Of a stretch of DNA of 64,000 nucleotides, positions 53,259 to 63,801 are shown in pieces (the first letter of the stretch is position 1; each line of letters begins with the position of its first letter). Origin of the DNA: Flectonema sp. DT1601 (lineage: Eukaryota; Euglenozoa; Diplonemea; Diplonemida; Diplonemidae); the NCBI GenBank assembly GCA_964019425.1, contig OZ025794.1, positions 1 to 64,000 of the forward strand, in the 5' to 3' direction. The translations under genes were made by a program, and so were the position numbers. Below the pieces are notes generated by a model, which was given only the letters and a program-made list of their open reading frames with translations, searched no databases and was not told the origin of the DNA.

Positions 53259-54087
53259 TACCTACCGACTGGTTTTTGGGGAGAGAAAAAAATATAAATT
53301 ATAAATAAACTAACAGTAGTAGGTGTACAACAGTATCAGCAGTGGGAATTTGTTAATTTTCAAAAAAAAAAAAAAAAAAAAAGTATGAACCACAAGTCAG
53401 ATAAGAAAAACAGCCTCTGTGAAGACCTTGTCGTCAGATCAACAAATATCAAAAAAAAAAAAAAAAAAAAACCAAATAGAAGCAAAACTTGCTCTCAAAT
53501 CTGACATTATGGTGAATATCATTCAACTAAAAAGAAGGCAATAAAATAATTTTTAAAAAAAAAAGAAAAGAGCCGTTTCAACCTGTCAGTTGGAACGGCT
53601 TATCATGTGGATATAACTAATGCAAACAAAACGCTCTTTACTTCTAAACTTGATGCTTGAAGCTGCAGGACAACTAAAACTAAAAATTAAAAAAAAAAAA
53701 AAAAACAATATCGTAATTTTAGATTTAAAAAAAAAAAAGAGACAACACAAATATGACCCAACAGAGGTAGAGAGTGGAATTAAGGGGGAAAGAGAAAAAA
53801 AACTTGGAAAAATAGTGTAGTTTTTTTTTTCTTTTTCCCCCCTTTTTGTAAGAATTCAGAAACGAGAGAGAGAGAAAAGGACTACTAACAAATCTGAATC
53901 TCACTATTCCTCGAATAATCAGATTAGGATCTAAGCAAGACATGCGGGGTGCGAACTTATCACATATAAGGTCAGCAGTGCTCTCAAGATCAACGCACCT
54001 GAGAGACAACAGAATGGAATTAACAGTAGGGAACTGAACCTACTTGAGGACTGACCAGGTACAGTCAGGGGTCCTTCTCTCAAGTGA
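53259..54087. other. Intergenic spacer with hairpin and A tracts
   Basis: 829 nt with A runs at 53359-53381, 53451-53470 and 53688-53704, and a 12-bp hairpin at 53571-53600. No gene supported. Confidence 0.5.
53571..53600. other. 12-bp hairpin with one wobble pair
   Basis: AGCCGTTTCAAC, loop of 6, GTTGGAACGGCT. The single T/G position is a wobble in plus-strand RNA and an A/C mismatch in minus-strand RNA. Confidence 0.75.
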
Positions 54088-56270
54088 CTACCAAAATAAT
54101 GAAGTAAACCATTTAACGTAACCAGCGAGGTAGTTCCACCATCCAGTTGGTTGTTTTTCTGTAGTGTCTCTTGGACTTTCTTCTTCTTGAAATGGTTGTT
54201 CGCTGACTGGTGTCGTTGGAGGAGTTCGAGGAACGACTTTCTCGATGTAAATATCAACAAGACGTTGTTTCTTAAGATGTAATTCATTAAATGGTATTGT
54301 AACACCTCCATCGTGAGTGTCCATTACCTGAGTTATCAGGTCGATCAGAATATTCATGTCAGGTAACGTCTTCACACAATCCTCACTTAATAATTGACCA
54401 GCTAAGTCAGCCATGACATCGATACCTTCAAAGAGTTCTTTAATCTTTTCTGGGTTATCATCATCTTCATAACGTAGCTGTGCTTCTTCAAGAAGATTAC
54501 GACTGTCACGATAATCTTTGAGAGACTTCTTCTTGTCGTGGATTTCAGATATTTCTTTTCGAAGTTGAGTGAGTTCATGTTTATTAGGTTCAGTAATCAT
54601 CCCAGAGAGTAACACAGGAGTACCACAACATAATAATTTATGATCACCCGTTAAGATACTTTCATTAGGAACCTGAACCACATCATCAAACCCGGTTATG
54701 ATTCCATCCTTCTCAAGATCTAAACTTGTTGTGCGATCATATTCAGAATTCGAAATTCTATGAAAAACGTCTGGTGATAGTATTTCATCATCTCCAGTCA
54801 CGTCGTCAAGTTGTTGGTATACATCTTGATCCTAGATTATGTGTGTTGTTGTTGTTGTTTTTCAAAAAAAAAAAAAAAAAAACATTTTTAAAAAAATTTA
54901 AAAACACACACCCCAACTATACTGTCAGTTGTGTTTGTAGAAAACAATCTATTCACTGTATTATTCTGCTTGTTGAAGGCCCAATACTTGAATGGAGTTC
55001 CGTAGTGCTCTTTAAGATCAACTGATTCTTCGCATCTGATTGATGGTTTTATTTATTTAGTATTCTACTCTAAAATAATGTCTCTCGGGGAAGCAACACA
55101 ACAGGCCACGCACGTCATTGTGTCTGCGATATAAAAAAAAAAAAAACCATTCAGATAAGCCTTATATTTTGTTGATCGCAGCTAGTTTTACTGGCGCACA
55201 GGGAAATAGATAACATGACATAATAAATAACGGCTCTTAATCTGAATAGTTTCTTCTCCGACTTCGTCGGTGCAAAAAAAAAAAAGAACATACTCTCCAA
55301 AACTATTCATCCACTGAATACCTCCTTGAGTACTACAGTAGTCGTAGTCAACAGTGTTTGTTTCAATATTAAGATTGTGATCTCCAGCACGTATTGCGAT
55401 ATCTCTGACTGCTGAGATACGACCAGTGCCGCCACTGATTACGACTGATGTTAGTTTTGATTTATCAACGACAGCATTACATACTCCAGTAATCACATCT
55501 GTTACTTTAGTTAAAAAAGGTTCAATTGATTTTAAAAACCCTTCTCTTGTGACCTTCGTACTGAAGCTCTTTATGACTACGGTACTTTCTGTTAATGAAG
55601 AAAGTTCTTTTTTTGCTTTTTCAATTGCGTTTTGAACCAAAACTGGATGGCAATCAATTGCTGGCATTTCAATAGATTTTAAGAAGAGAGCGTCTAAATC
55701 ATGACCTCCTATTCGGATTGCCTTACAACTAACGAGTTCGGCTGCGCAACCAGTTTGCAGTTTAACAACTGCTGCAGATGTGAAGCGACAACCAGCATCA
55801 AGAACTAAGCAGTACTGAGGAGTGGTGAGAGGCTCTCTGAGAATCTTTGTTTGATAATAATGTGCGATTGCTAGTACGCAAGGAATTATTATTATCTTAT
55901 TCATATCGCTTCCCATTGCTGCTGTTCGTATTCTCTTTAGTTCCATTGAAGTCATTGCCGAGGGAACTGTTAGAATGACTGAATCATTCGAAGACTTCCC
56001 CTCCGTAGCTTTTTGTAATAACATCGCTAGCAGTAGTTCAAGACTACCTTCGCTCTCTCCTCGAGAATGACAGAGTTTTATCTTCTTTTTATTTTGTAAT
56101 CCAGCACTCAAGTGTTGTACAGAACTCGAATGTCTTGTAGCCAATTCCTTCAAAGCCTCCTTTCCAATTAATAATTCATCGGTTTGAGCGACCACACAAG
56201 GAAGCATTAATGGTCTTTTAGCATTGTGTTGAACTTTTATATTCTGAGATCCAATGTCGACTGAAATCAT
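54088..56270 (-). CDS. Divergent Hsp70-like protein, three exons
   Basis: Exons 55294-56270, 54912-55035 and 54088-54831 join in frame to 614 aa. The N-terminal 340 residues follow the Hsp70/actin ATPase fold, but the phosphate loops are degenerate: VDIGSQN for DLGTT, LDAGCRFTSA for DLGGGT, and VVISGGTGRI for the adenosine motif. The C-terminal third is helical (IHDKKKSLKDYRDSRNLLEEAQLR), like an Hsp70/Hsp110 lid. A co-chaperone role (nucleotide-exchange or ribosome-associated, as in Hsp110 or Ssz1) is possible but not shown. Intron 1 is unusually long because it holds the hairpin element. The acceptor TTTTAACAG lies about 45 nt before the ATG. Confidence 0.8.
54832..54911 (-). other. Hsp70-like intron 2 (80 nt)
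   Basis: Donor GTGTGT after GTTGGG, acceptor AATCTAG; phase 0. Confidence 0.75.
55036..55293 (-). other. Hsp70-like intron 1 (258 nt), enlarged by an inserted element
   Basis: Donor GTATGT after GGAGA, acceptor CATCAATCAG. Of several AGs nearby, only this one keeps the frame. All other introns here are 62-99 nt; removing the hairpin element and its T tracts would leave a comparable size. Confidence 0.75.
55146..55273 (-). repeat. Small dispersed hairpin element, copy A (intronic)
   Basis: Homologous to 48724-48842. On the minus strand it has a CCGACGAAGTCGG hairpin, outer stem CTATTCAGATTAAGAGCC / GGCTTATCTGAATGG and an inner small hairpin, with T tracts at both ends. Relative to copy B the stem has changed on both sides together (GCC/GGC here, ACC/GGT there). 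Confidence 0.75.
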
Positions 56271-56632
56271 AATTTAATTTTTTAAGTTTTATATAATTGT
56301 GTCGGTGCTGTTAAAATGAAATCTGATGGTCTGACTGAAGTTATATTACAACTCACTTTAATAATAATCAACGTAACGATGATACTTACCTGTGGGACAT
56401 CAAAGAAGTGTCAAGTAAAGAGCTGCGGAGTAGTCAACATTACCGGCGAAGAGTAATTATGTCTATTAGACGGTTGACAAAAAGAAGAGAAAAAATATTA
56501 CAAAAGAAAGTCGAAATAACTTCCTCTGCAGCTAACGATAACGATAACGATAACGGATTTTCTTTTTAATTAGTTCGAAGGTTGTCGATAATGTCGAATT
56601 ACAAATTACCTAAACAGAGTTTGTCAAATGAT
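56271..56632. other. Intergenic spacer
   Basis: About 360 nt with a short CGATAA repeat (about 56535-56556). No gene seen. Confidence 0.5.
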
Positions 56633-59466
56633 CTACTTCGTGTTCTGACGACCTCTCTTTTTCGCAGGTGCTTTCGGAGTCGTAGCAGCCTTCTTACGAG
56701 CAGGTTTAGCAGCTGATTTCTTCCTCGCTGGTTTGCTTGATGCTTTTTTAGCTCCCTTTTTAACTGATGGCTCATCGTCGTCATCCTCTGCAGAGTCTTC
56801 ATCGGCATCTTCATCATCAGGAACAGCATCATTTGCTGGAGCGCTGTAACCTTTTTTACGAGTCTTGTCGGCTTCAAGAATACGTTTAGAAGCTGTCGTG
56901 AAAGTCTTCTTAACGGCAGTGTCAGATGTTTTGTGTGCAGTAGGATTTCTAATTTTCTTATAAGTGTCAATATCCTGAATAAAATCCCAATCTAACCTAT
57001 CAAGGTGATATTGTCCAGAAAGGAACTCCGCAGCTTCTTGAGATCGGCCGTTGTGAAGGTCGTCTAAAATTCTCGTTCTCAAAGCTGGAATGTATTCCAT
57101 GACCACTTCAGGCATAGTAGCGCGCATGTTACGAGATTCCTTAGTGACACCTGTTGCCAGACGAAGATTTTTTGTTGTCGTTGAGAGTTTCCCCATGAAG
57201 CTGGTTGTTGTTGTTGTTTTGTTTGTTTTTTTATCCGTGTGAAAAAATAACGCTCGGGTTGTTTTAACAACAAAAAAATAAAAAAAAAATAATAAATACC
57301 CGGGAAAACACGGAAGCATCTGTCGAGCCATCGGAGGTAGAAATGAAACTAAAGGAGCTCTACCTAACTTATGAATTGGGTAGTATGAGTTTTGGTATGC
57401 AACTGCACTTCCAGTGCCCCAATTATTTTCTCTTCTCATGCGAGCTTCCATGACATCAGCTGAAGAAAGAGAACGGCAAACAGAAGACAAAGTGTTTACC
57501 CTGTTTGGGATATTAGCCCCGCTGTAGATGTAGTTTTCTTGAACGAACCTGTTTTTTGTTTTTGTTTTTTTAAAAAAGACTACTAAGTGATAATAAAAAA
57601 AAAAACATACAATCCCAGAAGATTATTATTAAAGTAAAGAGATTGTGTATCTGACCAGTCGAGATTATTTCTAAAGAGTCGTTGAGCACTTTGAAATGGA
57701 GATAGGTCAGTGTCTTTGTTTGCAGTTTTCTGATTATCACGCATCTCATCGTATGTGATTTTATTTTTAGTTTTACACCACATTTGAAGATTGTTGAGAA
57801 TGCATCGAAGATCGTTTCCACCACTTTCAACTGTTTCGATTAATGCTTGCTCATGGAGATCAACACCCTCGCGTTCTCGAAGTAGTTTTTTTAAGTATCC
57901 TGCGACGATGTGTTTCGCAGGTCTGCTAAAAGTCATATCTTTGCAATGACTTATTAGTGATTTTAATTTTTGACTGTACTTGTCATTACATATTAATATT
58001 ATTGGGGTCTGTGCTCTTTTTATTAAAGTTATTAACTCAGTCGTACCACCTCTGTCGAGACCACCTATTTCATCCATCAAAAGGAGAACATCTTTTTCAG
58101 ATTTCTTATCTTGTTTGTTCCCCATCATTGAAACAATACTTCTGTTACCAACACTGACAGTTACACATTCTCGTATTGTTTTTCTTGATCGATGATCTGA
58201 TGCGTTGTATTCAATAACATCAAAACCACATTCCTTTGATACTAAAGTAGCTGTAGTAGTTTTCCCAATTCCCGGAGGGCCTGATATGACGATGGCTGAT
58301 TTCCAATCACTTTTTACTTTTGGATTGTGTGCTTTAGCCATCTGCTTCCACGTCTGAAGCCACATTTTTAATTCACTAATCCTAGTACCGTGACCTAATA
58401 TGTGAGATGTGTCAGAAGGGGCGTATTTATCAGCCCAGAGACGAGAGTCGATTGGTTTTGCGGGTTGCTGTTGTTGTTGCTGCTGTTGTTGTTGTCGTTG
58501 CTGCTGTAAAAGTTTTTGTCTTTGTGCAGCAGAATCAGTTTCAGAGATCTTTCTAACTTTAATTAAGTTCTCAGGTGTGTTTTCTAATTCTGATACCTCG
58601 TCGTCGTCGTTGTCTTCATCTGGTTCACTGCTTCCAAACTTTTCTGCTCCCCACACAGTTCTGTCTATTCCTGGAACATGTGCCCATGGGTCAAGTGTTG
58701 GGTCTTTTATCAAGGATTTCTCAACAATTACTTTTATAAAATCATCTTCTCCTATGATCGTTGTTCCCAAATCTTTAGCTTTAGCCATCTTACCTTCACC
58801 TGGTTCAGTACCTGCTACCAGGTATGAGAGTTTCTTTGTGACTCCAGTACGTGTTGCGCCACCGTGTTTTTTTATTAAGGATTCGCACTCATCGCGATCG
58901 TATCCGTCTAACCGACCAGTTACTACAAAAGTGAGTCCCGTCAGGCAGACGTCGTTACCTTTTGGAAATGGTTTTGATCCTTTTTCCATCGCACTGTTAT
59001 CATACCCCGCCCTGCCCCAGTATGGTCGACGCTTCGGCTTTTCTTCTCCATCTTGGTCGGTTGATTGTTTCTTAGTGTCGTCGTCTTTCTTTGTTTTCGG
59101 TTTTGGCTTTTGAACTGCTTCTTCAACCCGACTTTTCTTATTGGAAGGTACTGGTGTGTCTCTAGTTTTCTTCTTTTCTGGACTTGAAGTTTTAGCTGCT
59201 GGTTCTCTCTTCTTTGGTACTTCCTTCGCAGGTTCTTTCTTTGGTGGAGGTTCAACTTTTTCTCTTTTAGTTTCCATTGCAAGTGAAGCCACTTTAGGAG
59301 CAGTCTTTGGAACAGGTTTTGGGGCAGCTTTCGGGGCAGCTTTCGGAACTGGTTCGGTACTATCTTTGTCGGAACCCTTTTCCTTTTCTTCCTTCTTCTT
59401 CGACATGAAACTAAATAACTTCATCTGACCAGCGGCCAGCTTCGCCGCCGGCTTCTTCGGAGGCAT
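56633..59466 (-). CDS. RFC1: Replication factor C subunit 1 (large clamp-loader subunit), three exons
   Basis: Exons 57611-59466, 57300-57548 and 56633-57200 join in frame to 890 aa. A PIP-box-like QMKLFSFM lies near the N-terminus, then a Lys/Pro-rich linker and a BRCT domain at about 170-247. The AAA+ module has Walker A GPPGIGKTT at about 395, Walker B LLMDEIGGLD at about 461 and sensor 1 ICND at about 493. The RFC1-specific C-terminal helical region begins FVQENYI. A basic tail (AKPARKK repeats) ends the protein. It loads PCNA at primer ends together with RFC2-5. The start is chosen at 59466 because an AACAG acceptor lies 15 nt upstream and the MPPKKP stretch is typical. A polyQ run lies between BRCT and AAA+. 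Confidence 0.95.
57201..57299 (-). other. RFC1 intron 2 (99 nt)
   Basis: Donor GTATTT after CCCGG, acceptor CAACCAG; joins to GFMGKLS as expected from other RFC1 proteins (human FPSWLGKHS). Confidence 0.8.
57549..57610 (-). other. RFC1 intron 1 (62 nt)
   Basis: Donor GTATGT, acceptor AAACAG; restores LFVQENYI, a hallmark of RFC1. Confidence 0.92.
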
Positions 59467-59757
59467 AGTTTTCAATTCTCCCTGTTGGTGTAATTTAGAA
59501 TAGAATGATAAATAATGACTTTGCGACTCACACATGGAATGACGACTCCAAAAGGCCAAAATAATTGAAAACAAAAGTGTAAGTGAAGAAAGAAACATAA
59601 AAACTATTTTTTTTTTTTTTTTTTTAGAATAAATGTAATGAATTTTTTTTGTTTTTAAATCTGATGCAAAAATATGATTATCGTTTGAGGAAAGACTTGT
59701 CAGTACTCACAGTTTTGAATTGTTACCTACTTTATCCGTTAGAGTCAACCACGTACC

Positions 59758-62700
59758 TCAATCTAACGTTGGAATTGCTGAAGAATTTATTTTTCTATTC
59801 CAGTGAGCTGGCATTCCAGAAATCCGAAGTTCAGAAAACGATAACTGACTACGAGACTTAACTAAGAATCGTCGAGCAGGCTGACTATTACTAACAGAGA
59901 CGACATCTGTTGCAGAAATAATTTTGGGTTTCATGATTGACTTCGTACAGACACCAACAGCATTATCATCAGCGTACCAATCAGCAGCATTTCTATTATC
60001 AAGGGAGACTAGTTTAGGAGAGTTGATAATATTTTCAATTTGACTTTTTAAATATTCATCGACACTATTATTACGTAACCTTCTCAACTGTTGATTATAA
60101 CAATGAATAGCTGAGTATTGTAAAGGTTGTTTGTATCGATCATTCACAATATCTGTTGGAGTCTCTTCAGTTGGATTAGAACTGTGAAATGATACGACCG
60201 GTTGACAAGTGATGATAGAAATGTGATCATCGTTTGAAGAAATAGATTTGTCAGTCTCACTGCTTTGGATTGAAACTTCCTCGTTGGTATTATTTTGAAT
60301 AGAAGTTACATCACTTTCTGGTGTTTGTTGTTCTTGTTGTTGTTCGTTGAATACTTTCGTAGATTTCTTTTCATTTGCTGGTGTCGTAGTTCCAATAACG
60401 AAAAACTCATTTCGATAATTAGAGTCATGAGGTTGTGAGAAATGTGAATTCTGATGTATCTCAACCAAAGCCTCAAGTAACTTGGTTGACGTGATATCTC
60501 TTTGTGATGTCGAATGAGGTGATTTTGATATTCTAATCTGAGTTACCTTTCTAGTAACTTCACGTCCATAATTAGTACCTTCGAGACATTTTGATACTCC
60601 TTTTGATGGTTGCGGTGTTTTTACTTTCCACCAAGACTTGCATCTCTTCGACATCATTTCTTTTGAACGTTCTATCTTTTCATGTCTGCGGACAGCTCTA
60701 ATCTTTTGATCCCAAAGGAGTCGTAGTAGTTGGTTAGGAGATTGTTTTTGACTCCCGCTGTTGATTCTTTTTTCATGACTCGCGCTGCTAATTATTTTTT
60801 CATCACTCCCGCTGTTGATTCTGTTTTCTTCAGTCAAATTAACTTTTGAAAGTTTTATTATCTGCTTTGATTGATTGCTGACACTGTTTTGAAGTTTGCA
60901 TTGCTGTGGTTGCGATGAGATGTCTTCACTCTTCTGGTCAAATAATTGAACTGTTTTTGTGTGAGAACAGTCTATTTGATTATCACTGTTGGGTTGATGA
61001 TGTTTTACTACGTCAGTTGGTTGTGTGGATCCTGTGACTACGTGAGTCTGTTTAGTTCTATTCAATTCCTCTTTAATATTAGTGTTGTTATCATTACAAG
61101 GTTTACATTCTTTTGTTATGAAGTTAGTCATCTCTTTGTAATGTTGAGGAAGAGTTTCAGGAAATGTTGGAGTCTGTTTAGGATCAACAAGTTGAATGTG
61201 TTCTCTTTTTGAATTCTTGTTGTGTTTCCATTTCTTTGAATTAGGAAGTTGTTTTACACCCGCAGAGATTCTGTTCATCCGATGAGGTTTTGACTCTTTC
61301 TTTGCAGCAGCTATTTGTGTTTTCCGAGTACCCATCACAGATTTATTATTAGTGTGTAGTAGGATTGATGGATCCATGTTGCAATCTACTTGTCGTCTTT
61401 TCGTTGGAGGGACTCGTTTGTGAAGACCAACCTGTTGAAGTGTAGCAGCTGGTGTTTGGTCCATCTCGACTAGTGCTTTTAGCTCTTCTATTTTATTATT
61501 TTTTATTAGATTTTCGAGAGTCAGATGGCGGGAAATCGATAGAGACTTCCCAGAAGGGATCTTTTGAACTGCCATTCTCGCAGATGAAATTTTTCTGACA
61601 GGCGGCTCTGTGATGTCACTCTGACTATTCTGTTGTCGACTAGCAGTTGGGATGATGTAATTTACTATTTCAACCCCTCTTTCAGATATCGGGAGAGCAC
61701 TCGGAGGAGGTTCAACAGCTTGCCTCAAAAGGAGGTTTTGTATTGCGATGTGAGGATTTGTTACTTTATTGTCCTCAGAGATGTTTAAAACTCCTCCTCC
61801 AGAATCCTTTCCCTCATCCTCATCCTCAACAACGTTATCAGGTCGTAGTAATATTTGATTAATTACGATATTTCCTCGAGACTGTTCTTCATTAGTAATT
61901 ACTTTTGATCTGTCACACTGCTCAGAGTGATTTAATACTCTTCCAGTGATTCGATGTATCTGCGAGCACGCCGCGAGTACTATGACTGCTCTGGTTGTGG
62001 TGTTAAAATGAAGTGATTTGATTAATTTATTTTCTTCTTTCAATCGAGAACGAGTAGTGGATCTAATAACAGCTTTCTTATCCAACAAATCGAAATCTAA
62101 AATACCAACTCTATTATCAGCTGAAGTGATGTTTTCCATTTCATCTCTTGAAATCCTTCTTTCACTTATTACGCTCGATCTCCGAGAATTGTAAACGCTA
62201 CTCTTTCTCCTCCTTAAGAAGTCTTCTTGATATGTCACACGGGGGTTCAGAGGATCACTTATTCGAATCTTCGATCCTCCGCTGTTATCTAAAAAAGTTA
62301 CAAAAGGTGTAAACAGACCACTACTACTCACAACAGGTGTTATTTTAAACATCTCTGTTGCTTCAACAGGTTCACAGAATTCTGTTGTTGTTGGGGGTTG
62401 TAGTCTGGCGGTAAGAGTTTTGGATGATAAGTGATATTTGAATATAATTTTATCTCCAGTTTTGATCGTTGGGAGCGTCGTCTCTCGGAGAAGAGCACCG
62501 TAGCTGATGACTTGATTGCAAGAAGCGTTAAAACCCCAAGACTCGTGAATGTCATTATGTGGGTTTAGCGTTCCGCATAAGAACGTTCTACAACCAGCAT
62601 CGAGAATGTGGATTTCCCACTCATGTGATTTCCTCAGTTGTTGAGATGTGACAGCTGTGAATTGACAAGTAACAGATTCACTCTTTGGAGTTACCCAACA

Positions 62701-63801
62701 AGTATCACTTAACCAATTCATATCAACTGTTGAACTAGTCCATTCTAAAGGTTGTTCATCCCAAGTAGACTTCATCACTTCAAGCCTGTCTTGTCTTTCA
62801 GACATTATTATTGAGTTCCTATTACTCTTTTCATTAGAAGTTAGTATTTCCCATTCTTCATTATCGATACTTCCTTCAAGAAGTACTATTGAAACTCTGC
62901 GAGTTCTGAAATGATAATCGGCGATACCATCTTCCTGTTGAATTGTTATTTTTGACTTCGATGAGGATCTGCGACGTCTTTTAACAATCGAAGAACATCG
63001 ACGGGTTGGATGTGAAACTGATTTTCGATGAGACGTTACTTCCCGTTCAGGCTCAGGTTCAGGTTCAGGTTCCGTTGGTGTCAGAGAGACAGACGATGAT
63101 TGGTTTTGATAACAAATTAAAGAAACTAAATACTCATAATAATCAAGGGAAGTCTTGAATGGGTTGTGTAACGCCACTTCTAATACTCCAGAATGAAGGT
63201 CATCTATGAAAGTCGAGTAGATCTCAGCTCCGATTTCTTCTGTCCAAGAATCAGCCATCATAAAGATGCTGTCGAAGAACACTTGTTGATCTATTTCTTT
63301 ACGACCTCGGCTGTCGTAGTTCCAATCTGCTAGTATACGAAGAGCACATTCCTTGACTTCTAATTCAGGTAATAATATTTTAATTAATATGGTCGACATC
63401 CATATGTAGTAGTCTCGAGAGATTACCTTTCGAGTTGTTTCATTGTTGTGTTCTATCGAGTCCCACCAACGGCTTATCGCAGAGACGACTTTTTCATTAT
63501 TACGAAGTTTTCTTCTTCTTATCAAAGCATCCGGTTGTAACATCGTTAAGTCAATTGTAAAAGTACCATCACTTAATTCCAATTGTCGTTTGAATTCTTC
63601 AGATAAATGACAAAATCTTTTCATTCCGACAGCTTGTCTCGCAGAGTCTATCCATCTGACTATCGAACAAGCCATGTCTGGTGATAGAGACAAGCAATCA
63701 ATCATCTTTAATTGTCTTCTCTGAATCTCTGCTAATGTCTCTCTCCATTTAGTTGTCGTTTCGGATCTCTTCAAAACACTTCCTTTTACAGCTGACCACA
63801 T
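59758..63801 (-). CDS. Large EF-hand-like and SPRY-like protein
   Basis: 1347 aa without visible introns. Residues about 20-215 contain a helical domain ending in an EF-hand-like stretch (ADWNYDSRGRKEID...FDSIFMMADSW), a pattern I know from flagellate and alveolate proteins. Residues about 250-330 are charged with an EPEPEPE run. About 390-530 resemble a SPRY domain (EWEIHILDAG, ESWGFNAS, GDKIIFKYHL). The rest is Ser/Gln/Asn-rich and largely disordered. A cilium-associated scaffold is plausible but inferred. No clear acceptor is seen just before the ATG, so a further 5' exon may exist. Confidence 0.7.
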   Translation of the reverse strand: MWSAVKGSVLKRSETTTKWRETLAEIQRRQLKMIDCLSLSPDMACSIVRWIDSARQAVGMKRFCHLSEEFKRQLELSDGTFTIDLTMLQPDALIRRRKLRNNEKVVSAISRWWDSIEHNNETTRKVISRDYYIWMSTILIKILLPELEVKECALRILADWNYDSRGRKEIDQQVFFDSIFMMADSWTEEIGAEIYSTFIDDLHSGVLEVALHNPFKTSLDYYEYLVSLICYQNQSSSVSLTPTEPEPEPEPEREVTSHRKSVSHPTRRCSSIVKRRRRSSSKSKITIQQEDGIADYHFRTRRVSIVLLEGSIDNEEWEILTSNEKSNRNSIIMSERQDRLEVMKSTWDEQPLEWTSSTVDMNWLSDTCWVTPKSESVTCQFTAVTSQQLRKSHEWEIHILDAGCRTFLCGTLNPHNDIHESWGFNASCNQVISYGALLRETTLPTIKTGDKIIFKYHLSSKTLTARLQPPTTTEFCEPVEATEMFKITPVVSSSGLFTPFVTFLDNSGGSKIRISDPLNPRVTYQEDFLRRRKSSVYNSRRSSVISERRISRDEMENITSADNRVGILDFDLLDKKAVIRSTTRSRLKEENKLIKSLHFNTTTRAVIVLAACSQIHRITGRVLNHSEQCDRSKVITNEEQSRGNIVINQILLRPDNVVEDEDEGKDSGGGVLNISEDNKVTNPHIAIQNLLLRQAVEPPPSALPISERGVEIVNYIIPTASRQQNSQSDITEPPVRKISSARMAVQKIPSGKSLSISRHLTLENLIKNNKIEELKALVEMDQTPAATLQQVGLHKRVPPTKRRQVDCNMDPSILLHTNNKSVMGTRKTQIAAAKKESKPHRMNRISAGVKQLPNSKKWKHNKNSKREHIQLVDPKQTPTFPETLPQHYKEMTNFITKECKPCNDNNTNIKEELNRTKQTHVVTGSTQPTDVVKHHQPNSDNQIDCSHTKTVQLFDQKSEDISSQPQQCKLQNSVSNQSKQIIKLSKVNLTEENRINSGSDEKIISSASHEKRINSGSQKQSPNQLLRLLWDQKIRAVRRHEKIERSKEMMSKRCKSWWKVKTPQPSKGVSKCLEGTNYGREVTRKVTQIRISKSPHSTSQRDITSTKLLEALVEIHQNSHFSQPHDSNYRNEFFVIGTTTPANEKKSTKVFNEQQQEQQTPESDVTSIQNNTNEEVSIQSSETDKSISSNDDHISIITCQPVVSFHSSNPTEETPTDIVNDRYKQPLQYSAIHCYNQQLRRLRNNSVDEYLKSQIENIINSPKLVSLDNRNAADWYADDNAVGVCTKSIMKPKIISATDVVSVSNSQPARRFLVKSRSQLSFSELRISGMPAHWNRKINSSAIPTLD

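Noticed and set aside
54912-55035. Alternative AAG and TCAG acceptors for Hsp70-like intron 1 (55028 and 55022)
   Set aside because: Both give an in-frame stop at once. Only the acceptor ending at 55036 keeps the reading frame.
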